Source: Alviniconcha marisindica (taxonomy: Eukaryota; Mollusca; Gastropoda; Provannidae). Taken from it: a stretch of DNA of 64,000 bases. The stretch is taken from NCBI GenBank assembly GCA_018857735.1, contig JABMCL010000896.1:67501-131500 (forward strand), in the 5' to 3' direction. The notes beneath the pieces were generated by a model. That model searched no databases. It had not been told where the DNA came from and worked only from the letters and a program-made list of their open reading frames with translations. Both the position numbers and the translations under genes were made by a program. Positions 38,036 to 48,659 of the stretch are shown piece after piece. How positions within the stretch are numbered: position 1 is the first letter of the stretch; every line of letters starts with the position of its first letter.

Positions 38036-38544
38036 GGAACATTTTCAGCCAGTTCACCAAAGTTTGAAAGAAAGAAAGAAAGAAAAGTTGCTTTTTTTCT
38101 TCTTTTTTTCTCCCCTTCTTCTCATTTTGAATGCGGGTTGACTTGAGCATTCACTATCCTCATTTTATTAAGATAGCTGAATTCATTTGTTATGTATAAA
38201 AGTAGTATTCATCAAGATGATTTTATATTTGTCAACTTTTCACTGTTCTCGAAAGTCTTCACCTTGCCTCCAGTTTCTGTTTGTTATCTCCCTTGCTCTT
38301 TTCTTGTCCCCCCCCCGCCCCCCTTTTCAGATTTGGTTTCACCTTCATTTCATGCTTATTTTTCATCCATTTTAAATGACTGTACTTGTTTGCCTCAGTT
38401 TCAGAGTATTTCTACATCCCTTTCACTGCTTATTTGATGTATTTCGGTTTTAATGTGTACCAACTTCCCCGACGGGCTGCCTCTTGCCTTGCGAGCTTTT
38501 GAACGAAGGTTTGAATCCGGAAAGGAAGGCACGGAGGTGTGTGT

Positions 38545-38572
38545 GTTGGGGGGGGGGGGGGGGGGGGGGGGT
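38545..38572. repeat. Poly-G run
   Basis: About 24 G. Confidence 0.9.
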
Positions 38573-38842
38573 GCAACCACCCAAAAACTAATATGAAGAA
38601 AAAGTTCACTCATTCAAAACGCATAAGGAAGAAGAAAAAAAATGACCCTGTGTAATTGAGGAAATTTTGCGGCATTTTCACCCAGAACCCTAACCGTGTG
38701 AAATTATTCACCATGTCATTTGACGAGCGCTCTCAGCACTGGAACGAATCATTATTTGACACAGAAACTCCACAGGGATGTAAGCAACAATAACTTAGCC
38801 ATTGAGTCAGCATTATTAAATGACTGGTTTTTGTTGTTGTTG

Positions 38843-38845
<3 letters not shown>

Positions 38846-38878
<33 letters not shown>
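38846..38878. repeat. (TC)n microsatellite
   Basis: About 15 TC units. Confidence 0.95.
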
Positions 38879-38879
<1 letters not shown>

Positions 38880-38992
38880 TGATAGCTGCAGGATGATGCT
38901 TGCTTCCGTCAGCACCCTATGTTAGCACGGAGCTGGCTATGCGTTTCTGTGACGCCGAAAAAGACCACGAAGGGCGTCTGTAGCCAAACTCA

Positions 38993-39150
38993 CACTCCGA
39001 GCATCGCTTTCCGGCACCCTCCGCCATGGGAAAGATGTTGAAGTTGAAGTGTCGCTTTACGTCCACAGAAACCATAGTTTATTAGGGACGGGAGCCCAGG
39101 ACGTCCGCCTCGACTTCCACACAGCTCCTGAGCTCTGAGGGAAGGATGTT
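38993..39150 (+). mobile_element. Inverted-repeat-element tip joined to SINE-like copy
   Basis: cactccgagcatcgctttcc, ggcaccctcc (38993-39022) is the outer tip of the 1870-2800 element. From 39047 gtgtcgctttacgtccacag to 39140 is a SINE-like copy matching 10180-10275. Confidence 0.65.
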
Positions 39151-39865
39151 GTCAACTTTGAGGTGAAATGAACAGGTGTGGAGAAGAAAAGAAAAAAAAG
39201 TTCTGGAACATTTCAGTACGGTTTACGCTGCGCTGAACAGGAATCGAGGTATCCTGGTCCGGTTCTGACCAGTGTCTGGTTACAACCGGTTTTTGTCAGT
39301 TGCCTCCATCCTTTCACGGTGCATTTGTGGGGGATCCTTGTGGTAAGAACTACAATCCATGAAACTGGTTTTCCACTCTGTTCATGGATATGCCAATAAA
39401 TAAATAAATAAACCAACCAAAGAAGGGAGGTAAGCTGGTTGTGTGTCTAAGGGAGGTCAGCTGGTTGTGTATTCTACCGGACACTGGTCAGAAGTGGACC
39501 GGTTACCCAGTCCTTTTTTATGATCAGCCCCCCCCCTCGAGAAAATAAAACAACACCAAAGTGTCAAAGTTCCTAGGATGTGAGCGTTGGCCATTGCAGT
39601 AACGCACTTGGCAAGGATCAGTGGTTGGCAAGTGCCGTCTGGTTTTTATTTTATTTTAATGTGTTCCTTTTGTTTTGTTTTTTTGTTGCCATCAGTGTAG
39701 TAGCTTGACCAGTGAAAATAAGATGTCCGGTCTCTCCCCCCCCCCCCCCCCTCCTCCAAACCAGGTTACCCGTTACTTTACCGACTGCAGTCTGCTTTTA
39801 CATACAGTCATTAGTTCACCTGCTTCTGTTGTCAATAAACCCACTGACCAGGATTTCATCAGCCA

Positions 39866-40130
39866 CTTGTGTGTGTGTGTTGGGTGTGGATGTGTGTGGG
39901 GTGGGAGTGTGTGGATGTGTTGGGGGGGGTGATGGGTGTGTTGTAATTTTGTGTTTGTGCCATTGTGCGTGTGTTGGGGGAGAGGGTGTGAGTCGTTTTG
40001 ACAGCAATAGTTTGTGATAGTGTGTGTTTGTTTCTCTCTCTCTCTCTCTCTGCCTGTGTGTGTGTGTGTGTGTGTGTCTGTATATGTGTTTGTGTGTGCA
40101 TTTCTCTATATGTGTGTGTGTTACTGTCCT
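39866..40130. repeat. GT/CT-rich low-complexity tract
   Basis: GT-rich blocks, then (CT)n and (GT)n at about 40030-40080. Confidence 0.9.
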
Positions 40131-40534
40131 GTCCAGCAACAGGCCATCTGTTTCTGAGTGACACACCCCAAACAAAAAGAGCAAACATGATTTGAATTCA
40201 AAACGAAAAATATGACTTTCTCTCTCTCTCTCTCTCTCCAAACTTCACAACTCCTCGGCCACGCAAAATAAGGGTTAAGTTTACAAAAACTAGTAATTGA
40301 AGAACGGCAACACTACCTTCCTACACTTTTGGGTCAAGATTTCACGAACTGTCAAAACCTTGGGCTTTTTTTTGTTGTTAGGTTTTTTTTAAATGGAAAG
40401 ACCAAAATCAACAGATTTCTCACCGAACAGACTGTAGTTCACCTCATGTAATGCATATACACCCTTCGAATCTGTGAGCCATTTTGTTTGTTTGTTTTGA
40501 TTTGGTGTTGGTCCTTTACCCTGCGGTGCTGCCT

Positions 40535-40890
40535 AAAAAATAGTTTGTCCAGAGGTGACTTGACGTTACTGATGAGAGATTTTGAAGTCCAAGAGCTAAC
40601 TCACTTTGCAGTTAATAATAATAATAGTTTGTCCAGAGGTGACTTAACATTACTGATGAGAGATTTTGAAGTCCAAGAGCTAACTCACTTTGCAGTTAAT
40701 AATAATAATAGTTTGTCCAGAGGTGACTTAACATTACTGATGAGAGATTTTGAAGTCCAAGAGCTAACTCACTTTGCAGTTAATAATAATAATAGTTTGT
40801 CCAGAGGTGACAACATTACTGATGAGAGATTTTGAAGTCCAAGAGCTAACTTGCTTTGCAGTTAATAATAATAATAATAATAATAATGTA
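40535..40890 (+). repeat. 83-bp tandem repeat, four copies, ending in (AAT)n
   Basis: The unit is aatagtttgtccagaggtga, cttaacattactgatgagag, attttgaagtccaagagcta, actcactttgcagttaataat. Copies are almost identical, with one 3-bp-class deletion in the last. Confidence 0.97.
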
Positions 40891-41154
40891 CATTCATCGC
40901 ACGCTCATCAACACACGGAGTGCTCACATAGTACATGTTAACCTAAATATGATATTCTATGCACATGCAGAACACGGTCCTATTAAAAACAGTTTACATA
41001 AAGTGTTATTCTGACGTCCATTGCCATTTCATGATTTTACTTTAAACGTAATGTTGTCCTGCCAACATTCTTCCAAGTGCTGGACGTGAAAACGGCACAG
41101 TTCAACCAAAAGCAGATAAGTGTCCTAGTTCTATATCTCGATTTCCATCATTTA

Positions 41155-41295
41155 ACTGTACTTTAACTTTATAACTTTATTGCCAAGTGTCAATACAATG
41201 ATTGCACGAAGAATGTTTTGTGGCGCCAAGTACACTCGTCACACATTCACTCCATAAAACATTTAATTACAACAGCAAAAAAAAAAAAAAAGTCC
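41155..41295 (-). mobile_element. Possible LINE 3' end
   Basis: The complement reads cgccacaaaacattcttcgt, gcaatcattgtattgacact, tggcaataaagttataaag, the style of a CR1/L2-type 3' end with a short terminal repeat. No reverse transcriptase is present. Confidence 0.35.
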
Positions 41296-41379
41296 AGGTA
41301 AAAAGTCATTCATAAGTAACAACATGAGAAAATCCCACTGGCATCAAGCTGTGCATACAACATAAAATTAAAAATTAAA

Positions 41380-41785
41380 AGTATTTTGCATGTTGTGTTT
41401 TGTCCTAATAAACAGAGTTCTTTTGAACTTTTCATGTGTTTGGATCTCGTCTTTAAACATGACAATAAATAAAGTGCAAATCTATTCAGCTAGTTCTTCT
41501 TGATGTTGGTTAGGAAATCATTGGCTGTTCCGTCTGACGAGTGCCACCGTCAATCAGACGAACACTGGAACCGTTTCCAAGGCAACGCTGGGAAAACTTC
41601 TGAGACGGAGCGGAGCGCATATGGGCTTTTCCGAGCGCATGGATACCATCTTGAACTGAAAGAAGCCAAAATTTATGTATTTTCCAAAGAACTTCAAGAT
41701 CCAAACACAAAAAGGTTTAAATGAATGCTTATTTATTTTATTATCTTAGAACGCTAGGGATCATTCTGTTTCAGATTTTTTTTCA
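41380..41785 (+). repeat. Duplicated segment with poly(A) signal, copy 2
   Basis: Matches 37915-38035 at both ends but has about 290 bp between the matching parts; that inner part includes ctgacgagtgccaccg, aacactggaacc, which resembles 38721-38748 (ttgacgagcgctctcagcactggaac). Confidence 0.75.
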
Positions 41786-42099
41786 AAAGAACTTGTTGAT
41801 TTTTTGATTTTTTTCAAAAGAACTTGTTGATTTTTTTTTTAAATTGATTTTTTAACCCGACTTCGAAGGCCTTCAACGTGGCTAATCATTTTCTCCAATT
41901 TTCAAAAACGGCCCAAAAAAGCCTTGCAACATGGTGATTTATTTTGCACAGCTACCCTGGTACAGTCTCGCTACCTGAAGTTTTTAACCGCACTCCAGGC
42001 GTGCAGGATTTCATTCTTCAACCAGATTTGACGTTGAAGTGATGGTACACCTGAAAAAAACCCCAGCACTTGTAAAAATCACCCCCTTCCCTCCTCCTC

Positions 42100-42430
42100 C
42101 TCTCCGTCTGTTTCTCACTCTGTGTCCGTCTCTCTCTCACTGTCTGTCTGTTTCTCACTCTGTCTGTTTCTCACTCTCACTGTCTGTCTCTCTTTCACTC
42201 TCTGTCTGTCTCTCACTCTGTCTGTCTCTCTCTCTCACTCTGTCCATCTCTCTCTCTCACTCTGTCTGTCTCTCTTTCACTCTCTGTCTCTGTCTCTCTC
42301 ACTCTGTCTGTCTCTCACTGTCTGTCTCTCTCTCTCACTCTCTGTCTGTCTCTCACTCTTTGTCTCTCTCTCTCTCTCACTCTCACTCTGTCTTTCTCTC
42401 TGTCTCTCTCTCTGTCTCTCCATCACACAC
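42100..42430. repeat. CT-rich low-complexity tract
   Basis: tctgtctctcactctg-type degenerate tandem sequence. Confidence 0.95.
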
Positions 42431-44200
42431 AACTGTTGCACAGTACTCGAGCTTTTAATAAACACCAACACAAAACTATTTTCATACATATTCAAAGAAA
42501 ACAAATGCAATGAAACATCGGGCATCAAAATGTCAAGGGAGATGGTGGGCAGGGGGTTGGAGGGGGGGGGGGGGGGGGGTAGCAGGCAGCTAAAAGCAAC
42601 AACAATTATCCGTCAGAACCCACCCCGTTAGTTCGCCGTTCTGCACACGTGGATTCCAAAATGAACATCATTCGGGCAACCACCAAAATGTCACATGGGT
42701 CAGTTGATTAACAGTTATTTGAGAGCGAGTTAACCTTCACAGCGCTTCGCCTCCGTCCATTCCGTAACGAACAATGCTGCGGGTACTCGAGTTATACAAA
42801 CAGTTGTGCACAAGAAACGATCGCTCTTTAATCCTATTTGTACAACAAGAGTGATGCTTTGAGAAGAAGAAAAAAGAAAAAAACATCGGTAATAAAGTTT
42901 GCAAGTTTTTCATTTTTGCTAATTTTGTTCATTTATAAAAAGTAGTTAAACAACAACCTCATACTGTAATTATAAAGGTTGATAAAGCACCAAGTGCAAA
43001 ACCAATTGTTGGTGCATTGATTTCAGTGACGACAGACAGCCTCTGAACTAAAAATACTTAAAGAAGAGAGGAGTTTGTTGGCATTTGATTTTGATATGCT
43101 GGGAGGTCTCGATTCCGGTATAATCGCGGACTCAAACAGCGGGGAAACACCCGAAACAAAACAAAATAACCAAACATGAAAACAACAACAACAAAACAAA
43201 TACTACAAAAATTTGAACTTCAGTTTGAGCGATGGTGCACAACCAAGGTAAAAAAAATGTTTTCATTTAAAAAAGATTTTTTTATTATCTTGAAATAATA
43301 ATGTACTCTTTCATGTGCCATTTCTCCAAAATAGAGCATACACAGCCCTTTACATTACAAAGCAAAGAAACCAAACACAGTCAAAACAAACTTCCAAACA
43401 CAGGCACGAGCACACACACACGCACACACACACACAGTCAATAAGATATCTTGATGAGGTGAGATTTCAAAGATGATTTGAATGGTGCATGCGTGTTTGA
43501 TGACCTAACTTGGCAAGTGCTGTCGATTTGATATCAATTTAATAAGGTGAACTTTTTCGGACACTATCACTACCTCTCGTTTCATGAGCTGACTACTGCA
43601 CTTTTCCCCCCCGCGCTTCATTCTGATGTCACTAAAGTGTCTTGGGCATCGTGGACAGAACACCGGAGCTGCTTTGCGTACAGGTCACTGAAAAATGCCT
43701 GTGGACTCGCTGCAATAATTTTCATCACCGGTTGTTTTCATTTCTGCTGAGTGTAGTTTTGAAGACGTATTGCGGTGTTCCAGGGAGAGAAAAAAAAAAC
43801 CCAAGTCCACAAGCCTGAGAAGGTGTGGTCTATTGGGTTCCACCCTGATCTATTTATTTTTTTAACTCATAATGATTGGTAATTTTTTTGATAAAATTGG
43901 CCAACAAATGGAGAGAAAAAAATATTAAAAAAAATGCAACAAATAGGCAAATCATGACCAAATTAACAACAAGAAAATCATATAAAAAACAACAACCATG
44001 AACGCTAGTTCCTTTTATAGTTCCGTGGAGGAATTAAATTGACTGAAAGTTACCAGCATTACTGATGGAATACAAGTCTGGTTGATCTGCTACCCACAAA
44101 GTCACATGAAGGTTAAAGCGCATGCACACAGACAGCAATATAGATCAAAGGAATCCAGGAAGAGTTATCTCTCCTTTGCATTCTATGCAGACCTAGCCTT
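42431..44200. other. Unassigned intergenic stretch
   Basis: A poly-G run (about 42558-42579) and a small CA tract (about 43410-43437); otherwise unique A/T-rich sequence with no exon that I recognise on either strand. Confidence 0.5.
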
Positions 44201-44204
44201 GAAT

Positions 44205-44490
44205 GAATAGTGTTGCTTAACGTCCATGGAGGCAAGAAGGCCTATTCGGGACGGGGCCGAGTGGGAAAAGGGGGAAAGAAGTGTGAAACCTTGAGACAGG
44301 CGCCAACCCGGAAGACCAAGGCTGCTGTGGACCGCCGCCAGAACAACAAAAAATTAAGGCAGTGTCCGTCCGGCATTGCGCAGCGACCACCGCACCCCGC
44401 AATTGCTGCCCCAACTGCTATGCAGAACAGTCACAAAGACAATGTCCGTAGCTCCACCGCTGCGAATCTAGCCTCGGTGTTTAACAAGAT
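44205..44490 (+). mobile_element. SINE-like family copy with body
   Basis: The head is gtgttgcttaacgtccatgg, aggcctattcgggacgggg. The body is related to 31880-32080. A 99-codon open frame across it is incidental. Confidence 0.6.
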
Positions 44491-44504
44491 ATATACACAA
44501 TATC

Positions 44505-44556
44505 CTTGAGGGGGGTGGGGTGGGGTGGGTGAAGGGGGGGGGGGGGGGGGGGGGAT
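44505..44556. repeat. Poly-G-rich run
   Basis: Interrupted then uninterrupted G (about 22). Confidence 0.9.
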
Positions 44557-44559
44557 ATA

Positions 44560-45660
44560 CTGAGCACCAGGAACAAACAACTCATTTTTGATTCTACCCT
44601 TCGCAGGTAGATGTAAATACAATTCCTGACACAATCAATAAACATCCTTTCAGACAAGGGCTGAGGTTCCCTCTTTCCCTTCTCAAAGGTTCTGTTTTTT
44701 TTATACTAAGCGTTGCCTGGCCTATTCACGTAACAAACAACACCGCACTAACACATGCGGACTCTGGCGTTGAAGGAGCACGGACGACAGACAGGTAAAG
44801 CTGAACATAATTAATACGAAAGCAACGCAGAGTCAAATAGTTGCATCCGCTCTCCTGGAACATGCCGGACCTGGAAGTTTGTTTCAACAAAGTGCAGCAT
44901 AAATTCCACTCACATGTTACAATGACAGCACCTCTGACTGAATTTATTTTTAATTTTTAATTTTTTTAAATGAAAGAAACTTTCAAAGTGGACCCCCCAC
45001 CCCACCCCATCACATGTACACACACAAAACAGCTTTTTTTTTAACCTTTCAAAGAGCACCACTGCCCCACAAAACAGAATTTCTTTTTTTCTTTTCTTTT
45101 TGTTGTCAGACTGGCTTAACCCGTTCGCTGCAAAACTCTTTTTGGAAGAAACTGCACCAGCAGCACAAATTGTTTTGGCAGGAAAAGGGTTAAGCGTTGC
45201 GAAGAATTAATACAGCTCATTAAAAAAGACAAAAAGAGCTGCACACATCGAGGAAGTCACTTCAAAAATGTCTGAAATGCACACACAGTAAAACTTGAGG
45301 CGACTGCCAAATACCTCGAACAAACTCACTGGCTAGAACTAGACGGAGATGCAGAATGAAACGGCCCACAAGCTGGTAGGCAAATGGACTACGTTCTACA
45401 CCCCAGTACTTGTGCTGTCATGCTGAGATTCACGATGGCTTCTTTTTTTGTGTGTGCATTGGCTAGCGAACGTACTGATTCAAATGTGTACAGTGAGGTC
45501 TGTGGACGGGTTGCTGCACCATTGTCTCCATAAGTTAACTGACATGAGTGCCATTGTTACAAGTGCAGCAACCGATAAATAATAACAACAAACTCCCACG
45601 AGCGCAGAGATCAAAAAGCAGATGATCAAAACTGAAAGGAGAACACTGACGCACCAATGT
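44560..45660. other. Unassigned intergenic stretch
   Basis: No repeat array and no recognisable exon. Contains aaactctttttggaagaaac/acccgttcgctgcaaaac, a fragment of unknown type. Confidence 0.5.
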
Positions 45661-45674
45661 ACACACTCTCTGTC

Positions 45675-45820
45675 CCCCCCCCCCCCCCCCCCCCCCACAC
45701 CCACACACACTCTCTCTCTAGTTTGTAAAACCGAAAAAACTGCATATCATGACATGTACAAAATGAGAAACGGCAACTGTATCATGCTCTTATAATTATA
45801 CATATATATATATATATATC
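45675..45820. repeat. Poly-C run and (AT)n
   Basis: About 22 C at 45675-45696 and AT at 45800-45819. Confidence 0.9.
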
Positions 45821-46311
45821 AATATCAATTCTGCACTCTGAACACAAATTTAAATCTCAGTCTGAGTGCAGGCGGTATTCCGAGCCCTAGCCAAACAAAC
45901 GAACACAAATACATTAACGGCTGAAGCAAAGTTGAGAGGACCCCAAATTGTTTTTTTGCACGCTATCGGGGACGCACGATGGGCAGTAAATAACAAGAAT
46001 GTTAGACAAATCATGACTAAAACAACACAAATTCATACCCCCCCCAAAAAACAACAACTTTTTCCCCCCCTGCCAAACTTGGAAGGGCTAGTTCCTTTAA
46101 AAGGGTGGTGGTCCTCTTTTTTCTTGTTCTCCAGCTTGTGTGGTACGGACGGGGGAGCCCTTGGTCAAGCGGGTCAACTCACTTGGACCGCAACATGGAG
46201 GAAAACGTGTCGCAAAAAGTGCTCTCAAAGGAAGGGTGGTCTCTGGACGGATCCCACGATACCTTTCTGTCGCTATTTCCAAGCTAGGCACGGGTAACTC
46301 TCCCCCCCCCC

Positions 46312-46760
46312 ACCCACTCCGAGCACCGCTTTCCGGCACCTCCCTCCAAACTCTGCCAGATTTAGTTACGCCACTGAAGGGTGGATGTGCCCACTCTTTA
46401 TCTCCACGCAGCTGTCCACTGACGCGGTCAGCACCCTCCGAAAGGTTCGGGTACTGATATGACTGTGGAAGCAACACACATAAACATGAGGCACATCCAC
46501 CCCCAGTAAAAAAAAAAAGAGTTCCGTCTCGATTCAAACGATTTTGGTTTTATTTGTGCTGGCGTAAGCAACATGGTCAGTTATAAAACAAACGTGTGAC
46601 ATAATTTGAGTTGTTTGTAACAAACTTACTAGTGTTTGAGCACCAACACAAAAACTGCTCATTAGCTGACAGTTTTCTGGACCCTATGGCGTAACTAAAT
46701 ACGGCAGTGGTTGAAGGAAGGAATGACGTAAACCAGCGCTTGGAGTTTGCCCCACCCCTA
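46312..46760 (+). mobile_element. Single arm of the inverted-repeat element
   Basis: From actccgagcaccgctttccg to cagcgcttggagtttgcc. It follows the left arm at 1874-2320 block by block, with the distal arm absent. It ends by gccccacccctacacctcc, a different flank. Confidence 0.8.
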
Positions 46761-46989
46761 CACCTCCTCTGCATGCATTCACATAAACACATCAGTGTTT
46801 TTTTCCCTTCCAATCCTACATTTGTGGCTACTGTGTTGTTGTTTTTTGTAGCTGAACTTTTCTGCTGGTATTTAGATCATTCTGACGAACCTGTTCACCT
46901 TGATGTAACTGTCATGGTTGGGTTAAAAAAATAATAATCCATTATCCATCCAATTTTGCCACCCAGACTTGTAGCCATCCTGTCCCTGT

Positions 46990-47071
46990 GTGTGTGTGTG
47001 TGTGCGTGTGTGTGTGTGTGTGAGAGAGAGAGAAAGAGAGAGAGAGGGGGAGAGAGAGAGGGAGAGAGAGG

Positions 47072-47139
<68 letters not shown>

Positions 47140-47158
47140 GGGAGAGGGAGAGAGAGCA
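46990..47158. repeat. (GT)n then (GA)n
   Basis: GT tract about 46986-47020, then GA/GGGAGA tract to 47157. Confidence 0.97.
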
Positions 47159-47764
47159 TCTGGTGACAGTATCAAACACCACCATCTCCTAGCAACAACA
47201 ACCACCCAAGAAATCTAAAATACAAAAATACATACAACGTGTACATACAAGTCAGAATAAACACTGAAAGCCTTTTCACTAAATGGTTCGTTTTTTGGCC
47301 TACGACGTACAGACTGTGCGGCCCAAACAAAAATGGGCATTTATACAATGTGCCTTAGTGACTGAAGCATGCGACAGCACCAGGCACCTAGGACGTCAAA
47401 ATCCCAACCAAGAGCAAGGGAATAAATCAACACGCACCCACACACAGATGACGACACTAGCTGATACTTATTCTGCGGAGCAGATGCACACAGAGAGGAA
47501 CCTATTACCATACTGAATGATATTTATCCAGCAGAAATATAATAAATAAAATAAATAAAAAATAATAATGGGCGCTTGGCGCTAAACCTGTAATGGTCTT
47601 TTAAGCACTGACAATTTTTTGGTATGCACAGGAATTTAGACAAATGCACGCACGCACACACACACACACACATATCTCGGGACAAAGGAACTGAAAACAA
47701 GACCAAAAAACAACAACCAAAAAAACACATGACTCGTTACAATTACAATACAAAAGGCTCATCA

Positions 47765-47995
47765 GTTCAGAATATCTTTTTGGGACAAAGCCGGACGCAG
47801 GGACAGACAGACAGACAGACAGAAACTAAAAACATGACCACAAATGCAAAATACCACAAATCAGTTCAGAAGATATCGTCAGGACAAAGCTGGACACAGT
47901 GACAGACAGACAGAAACTAAAAAGAAGACCACAAATCAGTTCAGAAGATATCTTCGGGACAAAAGCCGGACACAGTGACAGACAGACATGGCGAA
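47765..47995 (+). repeat. About 80-bp tandem repeat, three copies
   Basis: Units share cagttcagaagatatcttcg, ggacaaagccggacacagtg, acagacagacagaaacta. Confidence 0.93.
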
Positions 47996-48240
47996 TCGTG
48001 TAGCTCCACCCTATGAACACACCAACCCTACGATACACAGGTGTTAAAGGAACTGAACTGTACAAATCCGGGATCAAGACCCACAGGGGAACTGCCAGCC
48101 CAAGTTCGGCTGAAAGCTGTGAGTATGTCTTCCGAGTCGCCCCCTCCCGAACCAACCACACTAACTAGATAGACACGCTCCTCGGACTTCGAAAAAAAGC
48201 CCAACGGCGAAAGAACGATGCGCACCCCAATCACCCTGAC

Positions 48241-48258
48241 CCCCCCCCCCCCCCCCCA
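48241..48258. repeat. Poly-C run just after the SIN3 stop
   Basis: About 17-18 C, some 135 bp into the predicted SIN3 3'UTR. Confidence 0.9.
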
Positions 48259-48392
48259 ACAAATCCCAGTGCACATTCGAACCGGCCTTGGAAAAAATGC
48301 AAGGCTCCAAACCGCCCCCCCAAACTCCTAACAGTTAGTTCGTGTTCCCGTCCATGGACTTGTCGTCGCGTCACAATTTTCGTCTCCCTCTT

Positions 48393-48659
48393 TCACTCCG
48401 CCGGTGTTGAAGGTCGTGACGAAGGTCGAGATGAAGGTCGCGATGAAGGTCGTGCGCCGGAAATGGGGTCAAGGGGGAGGGTGGAAGCCACGGCGGCGGC
48501 GGCAACTAATGTGGGAGGGCTGGCGGTGGTGGTGTTGGCGGAGGCTGCAGCGGGGGGGGCGGGGGGTGGGGGCGCGGGGGCGGGGGCGGGGGTGGGGGGC
48601 CGGCGCTTCACTCGGTAGCGATGGTAGGGGTAGTACGGCGACTTGTGGGGCTGGTTCAC
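48393..48659 (-). CDS. SIN3: SIN3 terminal exon
   Basis: The acceptor acgtgttgcag is right of 48659 and the stop TGA is at 48395-48393. It encodes [20 protein letters not shown] followed by a Pro/Ala-rich and then Ser/Arg/Pro repeat tail ([17 protein letters not shown]). The RYRV motif matches the extreme C-terminus of SIN3A (KYRVKY) and SIN3B (RYRVQY). The roughly 65-residue low-complexity tail after it is absent from vertebrate proteins as I recall them. The serial SSRP codons look like a small coding tandem repeat. Confidence 0.9.
   Translation of the reverse strand: MNQPHKSPYYPYHRYRVKRRPPTPAPAPAPPPPAPPAAASANTTTASPPTLVAAAAVASTLPLDPISGARPSSRPSSRPSSRPSTPAE

Noticed and set aside
41500..41724. 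74-codon + strand open frame of fairly mixed composition
   Set aside because: No motif or homologue recognised, no splice context, and it lies within a duplicated repeat segment.
44210..44509. 99-codon + strand open frame
   Set aside because: Coincides with a SINE-like copy related to 31812-32100; reading frame not conserved between the copies.
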